From assembly GCA_036732755.1 (NCBI GenBank), contig DAINBU010000019.1, positions 1 to 49,947 on the forward strand: DNA of 49,947 nucleotides, read 5' to 3'. Under the pieces are notes generated by a model. It did no database searches, was not told the origin of the DNA, and saw only the letters and a program-made list of their open reading frames with translations. The translations under genes and the position numbers were made by a program. This document shows positions 1-8,183 of this stretch, piece by piece. Origin of the DNA: DASRRB01 sp036732755 (GTDB lineage: Bacteria > Planctomycetota > B15-G4 > SIAN01). How positions within the stretch are numbered: position 1 is the first letter of the stretch; the number at the start of each line of letters is the position of its first letter.

Positions 1-486
1 GCCACCGAGAGCGAGATGAAGGAGAAGAAGGCGCGCGTCGAGGACGCGCTCCACGCCACGCGCGCCGCGGTCGAGGAGGGCATCCTCCCGGGCGGCGGCG
101 TCGCGCTCCTGCGCGCCGCGGCGACGCTCGACAAGGTCGGGGCGGTCGGCGAGGAGAAGCTCGGCGTCGAGATCATCCGGCGCGCGGTCGAGCTCCCGCT
201 GCGCTACATCGCCGACAACGCCGGCATGGACGGCTCGATCGTGGTGTCGAAGGTGAAGGAGGCGTCGGGCAACCACGGCTTCGACGCCGCGCGCCGCGAG
301 TACGGCGACATGGTGAAGTTCGGCGTGATCGACCCGGCCAAGGTCGTGCGCAGCGCGCTGCAGAACGCGGCCTCGGTCGCGGTCCTGCTGCTCACGACGG
401 ACGCCCTGATCTCCGAGATCCCGGAGCCGAAGACCGCGAAGGCGGGCCCGCAGGGCGGCATGGGCGGCGGGATGGACATGGACTGA
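1..486 (+). CDS. groEL: 60 kDa chaperonin GroEL, C-terminal part (5' end outside window)
   Basis: This is the last third of a group I chaperonin, the ATP-driven folding chamber subunit of the cytoplasm. The reading frame is open from base 1, so the gene starts upstream of the window; about 161 residues are visible. The fragment begins at the equatorial-domain return and contains the block KARVEDALHATRAAVEEG, whose Asp (fragment residue 15) corresponds to the ATP-hydrolysing Asp398 of E. coli GroEL. The GGGVAL segment and the EEYG-like REYGDM block follow. The protein ends in the flexible Gly-Met tail GGMGGGMDMD typical of GroEL. A strong hairpin terminator lies about 30 bases after the stop. 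The identification is secure; the paralog group (planctomycetes often carry several groEL copies) cannot be decided from this part. Confidence 0.97.
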   Translation, partial: ATESEMKEKKARVEDALHATRAAVEEGILPGGGVALLRAAATLDKVGAVGEEKLGVEIIRRAVELPLRYIADNAGMDGSIVVSKVKEASGNHGFDAARREYGDMVKFGVIDPAKVVRSALQNAASVAVLLLTTDALISEIPEPKTAKAGPQGGMGGGMDMD

Positions 487-516
487 GCGCGCCGCTCGCG
501 GACGAACTGAAAGTGG

Positions 517-549
517 ACGAGCCCGCGAGGCGATTCCTCGCGGGCTCGT
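517..549. terminator. Bidirectional hairpin terminator between groEL and the converging gene
   Basis: A perfect 14-bp GC-rich stem (517-530 with 536-549) closes a 5-base loop. It sits between the groEL stop at 486 and the stop at 575 of a gene on the opposite strand. The flanking sequence has only short T runs, so it is an imperfect intrinsic terminator. Its position between converging genes suggests it serves both. Confidence 0.8.
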
Positions 550-574
550 TCGTTTCCGGACGCGTCCGCGCGGC

Positions 575-985
575 TCAGCCCTCGAACGCGGCGCTCTCCG
601 ACGGCGCGGAGACAGGCTTGCGCACGAGCTTGAGCGTCGCCTCGAAGTTGAGGAGCTCGCGCTCGAGGACGTGGCGGTCGATGAAGCCGAGGTCGACGAT
701 GCAGTCGGAGAGCGACGGCGTCGCCGCCTCCTGCTCCGTCAGCAGCAGCTCGATCTGCGCCGCCTTGAGCAGCCCCTCCTTCTCCGCCGTATCCCCGAAG
801 CGCTGCTGCATGCGCTCCGCGAGGCTCACGATCCCGAGCACCTGGCCCCACGTGAGCCAGCCCTTGTGCACGGCGAGCTCGCCGATGTGGGGGCGCGCGC
901 GCGCCTGGTGCTTCAGGACGTTCAGGACGGCGCGCGGCGTCAACAGCCGGCGCAGCACGAGGAATTCACCGAAACCGGTCGACAT
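575..985 (-). CDS. Small protein with two tandem helical repeats resembling the N-terminal domain of T2SS/T4P ATPases
   Basis: The 136-residue protein is not recognised as a named family. It contains two related segments of about 40 residues (roughly 12-50 and 70-108). Each has a hydrophobic helix, then a motif of the form xLxELAVxxGxLT, seen as HIGELAVHKGWLTWGQV (33-49) and, more diverged, LSDCIVDLGFIDRHV (92-106). This arrangement recalls the MshEN / type II secretion ATPase N-terminal modules that bind c-di-GMP or partner proteins in GspE/PilB. No ATPase domain, signal peptide or membrane segment is present. The gene converges on groEL across a terminator and lies 179 bases downstream of the CBS gene on the same strand. 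Function is unknown; the similarity is by eye and could be generic helical repetition. Confidence 0.65.
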   Translation of the reverse strand: MSTGFGEFLVLRRLLTPRAVLNVLKHQARARPHIGELAVHKGWLTWGQVLGIVSLAERMQQRFGDTAEKEGLLKAAQIELLLTEQEAATPSLSDCIVDLGFIDRHVLERELLNFEATLKLVRKPVSAPSESAAFEG

Positions 986-1164
986 GGATGGCGTCTCCCC
1001 AGGGAGCCGGCTCCGGATGGAGCGCTCTCCGACGGCCGCGCCGGAACCGCGAAAGGGATTCGGGGCGGCCCCCCTGCCATCGACCGGGGGCGGCGGCGAC
1101 TTGAGAACTTTTTTCGCCGGCGCGCGCGGGAGTGGAGCGCCCGCGGACGAGCGGCGCGCGCCCG

Positions 1165-1599
1165 TCAGGCTCCGGCGGAGCGGATGTATTCCTGCAGCGC
1201 CTCGAGCTGCTCTTCACGCTCCCGAAGGTCGGAGGTGAGGAACTCGCGCATCGAGAGGCAGCCGATGACGCGCCGGTTGATCACGACCGGCAGGTGGCGG
1301 CAGTGCGCCGAGCGCAGCTTCTCCTCACACAGGTCGATCAGATCGTTCGGCGTCGCGGTCACGACGTCGGTCGTCATCACATCGCAGATGCTGGTGCGAT
1401 CGGGATCGAGCCCCTGCGCGAGCACGCGGAAGACGAGGTCGCGCTCGGAGCAGAATCCGATGAGTTGACCGTCCCTCACGACGGGCGCGCCGCCGATGCG
1501 CTTCTCGCGCAGGAACATCGCGGTTTCGCGCGCGGTGAAGTCGCACGACATCAGGTGGGGCGGCGGGCGTCCGGACAGCAACTGGTGCACGAGCAGCAT
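1165..1599 (-). CDS. CBS-domain pair protein
   Basis: A 144-residue cytoplasmic protein made almost entirely of two CBS motifs (about 14-68 and 78-132). This is the usual size of a stand-alone CBS pair that binds adenine nucleotides as an energy sensor or regulates a partner. The diagnostic segments are visible in both halves: GGAPVVRDGQLIGFCSERDL in the first, and VMTTDVVTATPNDLIDLC followed by HLPVVINRRVIGCLSMREF in the second. The C-terminus is a charged helix. The chosen ATG is preceded by a GGGA-type purine run. It diverges from the secreted protein gene that starts at 1855, with 255 bases between them. The ligand and partner cannot be read from the sequence. Confidence 0.88.
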   Translation of the reverse strand: MLLVHQLLSGRPPPHLMSCDFTARETAMFLREKRIGGAPVVRDGQLIGFCSERDLVFRVLAQGLDPDRTSICDVMTTDVVTATPNDLIDLCEEKLRSAHCRHLPVVINRRVIGCLSMREFLTSDLREREEQLEALQEYIRSAGA

Positions 1600-1854
1600 G
1601 GTCGTTCCCTTTCCCGACCGTCGGACTTTTGTTGGCAGGCGGCGGCTCGGCGATCACGGCGAGTACTCAGGAGTGCGAAAGAGCGGGATCGAATATCGAT
1701 CGCGGCTCGTCTCGGGGGCGACCGGAACAAAGTAGCCCGGCGCGCCACCCCAGGCCCGCGCCAAACTCGCCGCGCCGCGGGCATTCCGGGAGTTTATGGT
1801 GCCGCGGCTCCGCGGACGGCCCCCGCCGCTCCCGGAACCTGGAGGAGATCGGTG

Positions 1855-3057
1855 ATGACGGACCGTACGCCGCGCCGCGCGCCGTTCGAGGCGCGCCTCG
1901 GCGCGACGCTCGCGCTCGGCGCACTCGCGCTCCCCGCCTCGGCGCAGACCGGGCCGCCGCGCCCCGACGCCGTCTTTTCGCGCGACGTCCAGTTCCTGAA
2001 GGAGTTCGCCGACGCCGTCGTCCTCGAGGCGCCCGGCGGCGGCAAGGTCGTGGTGTCGCCGAAGCTGACCGGCCGCGTCATGACGAGCGCCTTCTCCGAC
2101 AACGAGCCCGGCTTCGGCCTCGTGAACCGCGAGGCGATCACGCGGCCGCCCGTCGCGCGCGGCTTCAACAACTACGGCGGAGAAGACCGCCTCTGGCTCG
2201 CGCCGGAGGGCGGGCCGTACGGCCTCTTCTTCGACCCGGGCGCGAAGCAGGAGCTCGCGAATTGGTACGTGCCGCCCGCGATGGACGGGGGCGTGCGCAC
2301 GCCGACGGGACAGGACGCCGCGTCGGTCTCGTTCCACGAACGCATCGCGCTCCAGAACGTGGAGGGCGTCAAGTTCGACCTCTCGATCGACCGCAAGGTC
2401 GAGGCGCTCGCCAAGGACGAGCTCGAGAAGCTGCTCGGCGCGGCGCTGCCGGAGGGGGCGCGCTTCGTCGCGTTCCGGACCACGAACAAGGTCACGAACG
2501 AGGCGAAGGCGGCGCTGCCGGCCGACGCGCTGGTCGCGCCGTGGATCCTCGGCCAGTTCCGGCCGTCCCCCAAGACGACCGTTCTCCTGCCCTACAAGGG
2601 CGCCGAGGACGTGATCAAGAAGGACTACTTCGGCGTCGTGCCGCCCGACCGCCTCGCGCTCCTGCCCGAGGGCGACGGCGGCGTCGCGCGCTTCAAGGGC
2701 GACGCGCAGCTGCGCTCGAAGATCGGCGTCTCCGCCGCGGGCGCGCTCGGCTGGCTCGGCGCGTGGGATGCGCAGCGCCAGGTGCTCACGCTGGTGAACC
2801 ACTCGCTGCCGCCGGCCGGCGCGGTCGTGCCCGACTGCAACTGGACCGACCCCAACCCGCGCGCGAAGTCGGGCGACGTGGCGACCAGCTACAACCACGG
2901 CGAGGAGCCGCGCTTCTTCGAGCTCGAGTCGATCGGCCCGGCGCTCGGCGCCGCGCCGAAGAGCAGCGTGACGCAGGTGCAGACCACGATCCATCTCGCC
3001 GCGGAACCGGCGGCGCTGGCCGAGATCGCGAAGAAGCTGCTGCGCGCGAAGCTCTGA
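1855..3057 (+). CDS. Secreted protein, probably DUF6786 family
   Basis: A 400-residue exported protein. The N-terminus has Arg residues, then a hydrophobic stretch (LGATLALGALALPASA) ending in a likely signal peptidase I site near residues 30/31. The mature part carries a block NNYGGEDRLWLAPEGGPYGL that I associate with the DUF6786 family of planctomycete and Bacteroidota secreted proteins, which may have a sugar-mutarotase-like beta fold; this assignment is from memory. The ATG at 1855 is chosen because GGAGGAG lies 7 bases upstream and the signal peptide follows directly; the open frame upstream lacks such features. It ends 36 bases before the convergent rpsT stop. No catalytic residues can be assigned. 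Confidence 0.8.
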   Translation: MTDRTPRRAPFEARLGATLALGALALPASAQTGPPRPDAVFSRDVQFLKEFADAVVLEAPGGGKVVVSPKLTGRVMTSAFSDNEPGFGLVNREAITRPPVARGFNNYGGEDRLWLAPEGGPYGLFFDPGAKQELANWYVPPAMDGGVRTPTGQDAASVSFHERIALQNVEGVKFDLSIDRKVEALAKDELEKLLGAALPEGARFVAFRTTNKVTNEAKAALPADALVAPWILGQFRPSPKTTVLLPYKGAEDVIKKDYFGVVPPDRLALLPEGDGGVARFKGDAQLRSKIGVSAAGALGWLGAWDAQRQVLTLVNHSLPPAGAVVPDCNWTDPNPRAKSGDVATSYNHGEEPRFFELESIGPALGAAPKSSVTQVQTTIHLAAEPAALAEIAKKLLRAKL

Positions 3058-3093
3058 GCCGGACGACGGAGCGCGACGCGGACCGGCCGGGAC

Positions 3094-3369
3094 TCAGGCC
3101 GGCTTCGGCTGCAGACGGTTGATGCTGCGCTGCAAGCGGGACTTCTTGTTCGACGCCGTGTTCTTGTGGATCACGCCCGTCTTCGCCGCCTTGTCGATCG
3201 ACTTCATCGCCTCGGCCAGGAGCTTCTGCGCCTTCGCGACGTCCTTCTCCGCGACCGCCGCGAGCACCCTCTTCATGTCGGACTTGAAGCGCGACGACGC
3301 GGCGACGTTGCGCGCGCGGCGCTTCAGCATCTTGCGGTAGTTCTTCTTGGCCGATTCGGTGTGCGCCAT
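3094..3369 (-). CDS. rpsT: 30S ribosomal protein S20
   Basis: A 91-residue, Lys/Arg-rich helical protein of the normal S20 length. It starts MAHTESAKKNYRK, has the S20 core RNVAASSRFKSDMKRVL and the typical AAKTGVIHKNTASNKKSRL segment before the C-terminus. S20 binds 16S rRNA early in assembly of the small subunit. It lies 28 bases downstream of the TPR gene on the same strand, so the two are probably co-transcribed. A short GC-rich inverted repeat overlaps its stop (arms near 3083-3088 and 3097-3102) but is too weak to call a terminator. Confidence 0.97.
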   Translation of the reverse strand: MAHTESAKKNYRKMLKRRARNVAASSRFKSDMKRVLAAVAEKDVAKAQKLLAEAMKSIDKAAKTGVIHKNTASNKKSRLQRSINRLQPKPA

Positions 3370-3397
3370 TTCGTTCCTCGTGACTCCGTGCCGGACT

Positions 3398-4753
3398 TCA
3401 GGAGCGCAGGGCCTCGATCTTCTTGGCGACGTCGCGATAGGCGATGTCGGCTTCGTAGATGCGCGAGAACCACGTGAACGCGTCGCTCTTGCGCCCTGCC
3501 TGCTCCGCGATGAGACCGAGATTGTACAGGATCGACTTGCCGCGCTCGCTCGCCGGCGTCGACTCCTCGAGCGCCGTCTTGAGCTGCTTCTCCGCGAGGT
3601 CGAGCAGCCCCTTCCTCTGGAAGCACGCGCCGAGCTTGAGCAGCGAGTCGAGCCGGGTCTTCGGGTCCTTGACCGACTTCTGGAACGCGCCGATCGCCTC
3701 GTCGAACTCGCCCGCGTCGACGAGCGCGCGCCCGAGCTGGAACTGCAGCGCGAAGTCGGTCGGCCGCTCCGCGGCGCGCCGCCGGAACTCGGCGAGCTCC
3801 TGCTTCGCGCGGTCGCCCTTCAGCAGCTCGAGGTCGTCCTTCAGGTTCGGATTGGGGTCGCTGGCGGCGCGCGCCGCGAGCTTCGCGATCTCGCGGTCGA
3901 TCTCGGCGAGCTTCAGGTCGCCGATGCGGTCGCGCAGCTCGCCCGCGTTCTCGTCGGTCGCGAGACCGGTCTGCAGGAGCTGCTCCGCTTCGCCGTACAG
4001 CTCCTGCTTGACGAGGATCTCGGCGAGGCGGCGGCGCGCCCGCCCGTCCTTCGCGTTGGCCTGGAGCTTGTCCTTCAGCTCCTTCGACTCGCGCGCGAGG
4101 TCGTCCCCGGTCTTGTAGATGCGCGCCTCGCGCTCGAGCCGCTCCTGCGTCGTGACGTCCTTCACGAGCTCGCGCGAGGAGCCGGCGCGCTCGTAGGCGC
4201 CGCGCTTGAGCGTGAGGTCGGCGGAGAGGTTCTTCCTCATCCGCTCCGCCTCGGCGTCCTTGGGATCGGCGGCGATCGCCTTCTCCAGGCAGGCGAGCGC
4301 CTCGTCGAAGCGCTGGCGCTGCCCGTGGCTGGTGGCGGCCCGCTTCCACGCCGTCGCGAGCTTGGGCTGCGCCTCGCCGAGCGTCTCGAAGACCGCCGCC
4401 GCCGCGTCGGCGAAGCCGGCCGCGAGCAGCGCTTCGCCGAGGTCGAGCCAGGCGTCGTCGTTCAGCGGGTCCTGCGTGACGTACTTCTCGAGCGCCCGCG
4501 CCTTCGCCCCGGGGCTCTTGGCCAGCCCGCTCATCGCCGCCGACAGCTTGTGGGGTGACCCGCCGAGCTTCGCGAGCCACCCCGGCGTCGCCTTTCGCCC
4601 CGCCTTGGCCCGCAGCGCCTCGCACCACTTGCGGCGAGCGACGCCGTGGTCGGGCTGCAGGGTGATCACCTGCTCGAGCAGGTTGACGGAGTAGTCGAAG
4701 TTCTTCTTGCGAAGCGCCTCGTCCGCCTTGGCGATGTGGCTGCTGACGTCCAT
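3398..4753 (-). CDS. Tetratricopeptide-repeat protein
   Basis: A 451-residue protein built largely of TPR-like helical hairpins and without a signal peptide or membrane helix. Recognisable repeats include DAWLDLGEALLAAGFADAAA, LACLEKAIAADPKDAEAERM, RRRLAEILVKQELYGEAEQL, FQLGRALVDAGEFDEAIGAF and SLLKLGACFQRKGLLDLAEK. A Lys/Asp-rich coiled section lies in the middle (about 200-300). TPRs are protein-interaction scaffolds, so no reaction can be assigned. The ATG at 4753 gives an N-terminus that is itself the first TPR helix (ADEALRKKNFDYSVNLLEQV); upstream in-frame sequence runs antisense to def and is not coding. It precedes rpsT by 28 bases and diverges from def. Confidence 0.9.
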   Translation of the reverse strand: MDVSSHIAKADEALRKKNFDYSVNLLEQVITLQPDHGVARRKWCEALRAKAGRKATPGWLAKLGGSPHKLSAAMSGLAKSPGAKARALEKYVTQDPLNDDAWLDLGEALLAAGFADAAAAVFETLGEAQPKLATAWKRAATSHGQRQRFDEALACLEKAIAADPKDAEAERMRKNLSADLTLKRGAYERAGSSRELVKDVTTQERLEREARIYKTGDDLARESKELKDKLQANAKDGRARRRLAEILVKQELYGEAEQLLQTGLATDENAGELRDRIGDLKLAEIDREIAKLAARAASDPNPNLKDDLELLKGDRAKQELAEFRRRAAERPTDFALQFQLGRALVDAGEFDEAIGAFQKSVKDPKTRLDSLLKLGACFQRKGLLDLAEKQLKTALEESTPASERGKSILYNLGLIAEQAGRKSDAFTWFSRIYEADIAYRDVAKKIEALRS

Positions 4754-4928
4754 GCACCCTCGACGGGCCGCGCTCCGCACGACCCCGGCCCGGGAAAAAG
4801 GGTCGCGGAGCCTAGGCGGAGCCCCGGAGGGTGTCAATTCGTGTCCGAGGCGCTTCGCTAACGTAGATCGCCCTGAATCGCCGAATCGCCGCGTTTGCGG
4901 ACCCATACAGCGAGACCGATCCCGTCCC

Positions 4929-5498
4929 ATGGCCCCGAAGCTCGAAGTCGTCCTCTTTCCCGACCCTCGGCTCCTGCAGAAGACCGCGCCGGTCGGCGCG
5001 ATCACGCCCGAGATCCGCGAGCGCGTGAAGGAGATGTTCCGGGTCATGTACGAGGACCGCGGCGTCGGCCTCGCCGCGCCGCAGGTCGGCTGGAGCGCCC
5101 GCCTCTTCGTGATGAATCCGTCGGGCGACCCGAAGCGGCCCGAGGACGAAGTGGTGCTGGTCAACCCGCGCATGGTCACACGCAAGGGGCGCGTGCGCGG
5201 CGAGGAGGGGTGCCTCAGCTTCCCCAAGATCCACATCGAGGTCGACCGCGGCCGCGAGGTCGCGCTCGAGTGGACCGACCTCGACGGCGCGCCGCATTCG
5301 GAGAAGTGGCTCGACTGGAAGGCGCGCATCTTCCAGCACGAGCTCGACCACCTCGAGAACGTCCTCCTCTGGCACCGCATGACGGACGGCGACCGGATCA
5401 CCTACGCCGAAGAGCTCGACGAGCTGCGCCGCAAGTACCGCCAGAAGCACCCGCCGGAAGACGAGCCGGACGACGAGCACGACGCGGACGCGGCGTGA
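4929..5498 (+). CDS. def: Peptide deformylase
   Basis: A 189-residue metalloprotease that removes the formyl group from the N-terminal Met of new proteins. All three family motifs are present: GVGLAAPQVG (45-54), EEGCLSFP (92-99, with the metal ligand Cys95) and QHELDH (136-141, ligands His137 and His141, catalytic Glu138). After motif 3 the usual Gly of HLxG is Asn (HLENVLLWHR), a modest deviation. The C-terminus extends into an acidic tail (PPEDEPDDEHDADAA). The ATG at 4929 gives the normal N-terminus with VLFPDPRLL. It is 22 bases upstream of ribF on the same strand, so the two probably form an operon. Confidence 0.97.
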   Translation: MAPKLEVVLFPDPRLLQKTAPVGAITPEIRERVKEMFRVMYEDRGVGLAAPQVGWSARLFVMNPSGDPKRPEDEVVLVNPRMVTRKGRVRGEEGCLSFPKIHIEVDRGREVALEWTDLDGAPHSEKWLDWKARIFQHELDHLENVLLWHRMTDGDRITYAEELDELRRKYRQKHPPEDEPDDEHDADAA

Positions 5499-5520
5499 GC
5501 GCCTCGCGGCGCCGGTCCCC

Positions 5521-6459
5521 ATGGAACGGATCCTCGAATACCGCGTCGGCGAGCCGCTCCCGAGATGGTCGGGCTGCATCGCGACGATCGGCGTCTTCGA
5601 CGGCCTCCACCTCGGCCACCGCGCGATCCTCGACCGCGCGCTCTCGTGGGCCCGCACCGAGCGGCGCCCCGCCGTCCTCGTCACCTTCGGCGTTCACCCC
5701 GACCTGATCGTGCACGGCCGCGCGCCCGAGCCGCTGCTCTCGCTCGACCACCGGCTGCGCGAGATCGAGCGCGCCGGCGTCGACGCGGCGCTCGTGCTGC
5801 GCTTCGACGAGGCGCTGCGCCAGCTGCCCGCGGAGGAGTTCGTCGAGCGCATCCTGGTCGGGAGCCTCGGCGTGCACGGCGTCGTGCTCGGCCACGACAC
5901 GGCGGTCGGCCGCGACCGCGGCGGCGACGCGCGGCGCCTCGGCGAGCTCGGCGCCCGGCACGGCTTCGAGGTCGTCTCGGTCGGCCGCATCGCGGTCGAC
6001 GGCGAGGTGGTCTCGAGCACGCGCATCCGCGAGCTCCTGCGCCGGAGCGACCTCGACGCCGTGGCGCGCCTGCTCGGCCGCGCGCCGTCGGTGCTCGGCA
6101 CGGTCGTGCGGGGCGACGGGCGCGGCAAGCAGCTCGGCTTCCCGACCGCCAACCTCGACGCCGAGAGCGAGTGCCATCCGGGCGAGGGCGTCTACATCGG
6201 GCTCGCGCTGCACGGGGAGCGGCGCCACGGCGCCGTCTGCAACATCGGCCGGCGCCCGACCTTCCACCGCGACTCGCCGCCGCTGGTCGAGGTCCACCTG
6301 CTCGATTATTCGGGGGATCTCTACGGAGAACGGCTCGAGGTGGTCTTCCTCAAGCGGCTGCGCGAGGAGCGAAAGTTCGCGTCGGTCGACGAGCTCGTGC
6401 GCCAGATCGCGAGCGATCGCGCGACCGCCGAGGAATTCTTCCGGCGCAATCCGGTGTGA
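5521..6459 (+). CDS. ribF: Bifunctional riboflavin kinase / FMN adenylyltransferase (RibF)
   Basis: A 312-residue enzyme of the standard RibF length that turns riboflavin into FMN and then FAD. The N-terminal nucleotidyltransferase domain (about 1-185) shows GVFDGLHLGH (24-33) and the STRIREL motif (166-172). The C-terminal flavokinase domain (about 188-312) shows GDGRGKQLGFPTANLD (198-213), with the Mg/ATP-binding GFPTAN core, NIGRRPTF (241-248) and EVHLLDY. It follows def by 22 bases. No FMN riboswitch-like leader is apparent, in keeping with a housekeeping copy inside an operon. The next transcription unit (tRNA-Phe) has its own promoter 20 bases after the stop. Confidence 0.97.
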   Translation: MERILEYRVGEPLPRWSGCIATIGVFDGLHLGHRAILDRALSWARTERRPAVLVTFGVHPDLIVHGRAPEPLLSLDHRLREIERAGVDAALVLRFDEALRQLPAEEFVERILVGSLGVHGVVLGHDTAVGRDRGGDARRLGELGARHGFEVVSVGRIAVDGEVVSSTRIRELLRRSDLDAVARLLGRAPSVLGTVVRGDGRGKQLGFPTANLDAESECHPGEGVYIGLALHGERRHGAVCNIGRRPTFHRDSPPLVEVHLLDYSGDLYGERLEVVFLKRLREERKFASVDELVRQIASDRATAEEFFRRNPV

Positions 6460-6479
6460 CGCGCGCGGGCCTTCGCTCG

Positions 6480-6508
6480 TTGACGATGCCGCGCAGCGCC
6501 CCTACGAT
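6480..6508 (+). promoter_or_regulatory. Sigma-70-type promoter for tRNA-Phe
   Basis: TTGACG (6480-6485) and TACGAT (6503-6508) are separated by exactly 17 bases, matching the housekeeping -35/-10 consensus at most positions. A start site would fall about 45-50 bases before the mature tRNA 5' end at 6564, leaving a normal leader. It lies in the non-coding gap after ribF. Prediction only. Confidence 0.6.
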
Positions 6509-6563
6509 CCCGCCCCTCTTCCGCCCGTCCGAGCGGGTGGCGGACCCTGGGTTTCCGGGGGGC

Positions 6564-6639
6564 GGGTAGGTAGCTCAGTTGGTAGAGCACCGCACTGAAA
6601 ATGCGGGGGTCGTTGGTTCAAATCCGACCCTACCCACCA
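6564..6639 (+). tRNA. tRNA-Phe (anticodon GAA)
   Basis: The 76-base cloverleaf folds completely: a 7-bp acceptor stem (6564-6570 with 6629-6635), a D arm with GCTC/GAGC, an anticodon stem CCGCA/TGCGG around the loop CTGAAAA with anticodon GAA, a 5-base variable loop and the T arm with the TTCAAAT loop. The discriminator base is A and CCA is encoded at 6637-6639. A consensus-like promoter lies upstream, and a protein gene begins only 35 bases after the 3' end. Confidence 0.98.
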
Positions 6640-6674
6640 TTCGTTCCTGTCTCGCGTCGTCGGGAAGCCCTCCC

Positions 6675-8183
6675 ATGATGCGCGCCCCGACGCCGGCCCC
6701 GACGCCCACCCAAGCGCCGCTGATCCACCTCCCCACCGAGGGGCAGTTCCTGGTGCGCGGCGCGGCCGGCAGCGGCAAGAGCTTCGTCGCGTTCGAGCGC
6801 GCGCTCCACCTCGCGCGCCAGCCTCTCCTGCACGGGAGCCCGCGCGTGCTCCTGCTCGCGCGCACGCCGGCGCTCGCGCAGGCGTTCGCCGACTTGCTGC
6901 AGTCGCGGGACGGCGGCCGGGCACGGCAGATCGAGGTCGGGGCGCCGGCGTCGTGGTGCCGCGCGATCCTGGGCGAGAGCGACGCCGCACCGCCGCTCGA
7001 CGACGCGACCTTCGCGCGGCTCGTGGGCGAGGCGCTCGACCTGGTGCGACGGACTTCCCGTCGGACCCTGCTGCGGAGGCCGCTGCTCTTCTTCACGAGC
7101 GAGATCGCCACGATGATCCTGGCGCTCGGCGTCGAGCGCTTCGAGCAGTACGGCGCGATCGACCGCGAGGGGCGCGGCAGCTCGCTCGACGAGGAGTCGC
7201 GCCGCACGATCTGGAGCGTCTTCGAGACGTTCCGGGCGCTGGCGCGCGCGCTCGGCCGCGAGCCGGCGCACGCCCTCGTCCCGCGCGCGCTCGCCCGCCT
7301 CGCGTCGGTGCGCAACCATCCCTACGACCACGTCGTCGTCGACGACGCGCACCGGCTCGCGCCGGTCGAGCTGAAGCTCGTGCGCACGCTGGCCGCCGCC
7401 GGCAGCCTGACGCTCTTCGCCGCGCTCGAGCAGAAGTTCGACCCGCTCGCGGCGACGCTCCACGAGCTCGGCCTCGCTCGCCTGGATCGAACGGAAGCGC
7501 TGCCGCGCATGCTGCGCGGCCCGGCGCCGATCCACGCCGCCGCGCTGGACCTGCTCCGGAAGAAGAACGCGGGCGACGCCGACCTCGCGACGATCCACCC
7601 CGGCACGCTCGAAGGCGCGCAGCCGCGCCTCCTGCTCGCGCAGGGCATCGAGCAGGAGCTCGCGGCGGCGGTCGCCGAGATCGAACGGTGGCGGCGCGAG
7701 CGGAGCCTGCGCGACGTCGGCGTGCTCGCGCCGCGGCGCGTGCCGCTCGAGCTGCTCGCGGCGCAGCTCGCGCGCGCCGGGATCGCGACGCGCTGGTTCG
7801 ACGACGAGTCGGACGGGGCCGCTGGCGACGCCGTCGCGCTCGGCCTGCTCGCGCACGCCGCCGGCCGCGAGTTCCCGTGCGTGCTGCTGCTCGACGCCAA
7901 CCGCGGCAGCTTCCCGCGCGCGCCGCACGACCTCGCCGACCACGAGCGCGCCGGCGCCGACGAGCGCGCGCGCCGCGACCTCCACCTCGCCTTCACGCGC
8001 GCCGCCGCCGAGCTCGTCGTCGTCGCGACCGAGGCGACGCGCGCGCCGGCGCTGCCCGTCAAGCTGCTCGGCGTCGAGCGGATCGGCGTGTCGGCCGCCG
8101 TTGCGGCGCCCACCATGGCCGCTCCCGACGCGACCGCGCCCGACGCGTCCGGCGACGGGCGCGCTGCCGCCGTCACTTCGTGA
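6675..8183 (+). CDS. UvrD/Rep-like superfamily 1 ATPase with degenerate helicase motifs
   Basis: A 502-residue protein, shorter than UvrD (about 700). The N-terminal half has a clear Walker A (RGAAGSGKSFVA, about 34-45). The Walker B region reads VVVDDAHRL, where active helicases usually have DExQ; both the catalytic Glu and the Gln are replaced. The C-terminal half keeps a motif-V/VI-like end (AHAAGREFPCVLLLDANRG, then RDLHLAFTRAAAELVVV), but motif VI reads TRAA where TRAR is usual. The 1B/2B insertions appear reduced. It may bind rather than vigorously hydrolyse ATP, or act on another substrate. The ATG pair at 6675/6678 begins 35 bases after tRNA-Phe, so it is likely read from the tRNA promoter. 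Its stop overlaps the end of the convergent sigma-fusion gene by 11 bases. Confidence 0.8.
   Translation: MMRAPTPAPTPTQAPLIHLPTEGQFLVRGAAGSGKSFVAFERALHLARQPLLHGSPRVLLLARTPALAQAFADLLQSRDGGRARQIEVGAPASWCRAILGESDAAPPLDDATFARLVGEALDLVRRTSRRTLLRRPLLFFTSEIATMILALGVERFEQYGAIDREGRGSSLDEESRRTIWSVFETFRALARALGREPAHALVPRALARLASVRNHPYDHVVVDDAHRLAPVELKLVRTLAAAGSLTLFAALEQKFDPLAATLHELGLARLDRTEALPRMLRGPAPIHAAALDLLRKKNAGDADLATIHPGTLEGAQPRLLLAQGIEQELAAAVAEIERWRRERSLRDVGVLAPRRVPLELLAAQLARAGIATRWFDDESDGAAGDAVALGLLAHAAGREFPCVLLLDANRGSFPRAPHDLADHERAGADERARRDLHLAFTRAAAELVVVATEATRAPALPVKLLGVERIGVSAAVAAPTMAAPDATAPDASGDGRAAAVTS

Noticed and set aside
1629..3122. Plus- and minus-strand frames overlapping the DUF6786-like gene
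   Set aside because: Arg/Pro-rich shadows; the chosen frame has a ribosome site and signal peptide.
6564..6639. tRNA-Phe as an integration site
   Set aside because: No repeat of the tRNA 3' end and no integrase in the following sequence.
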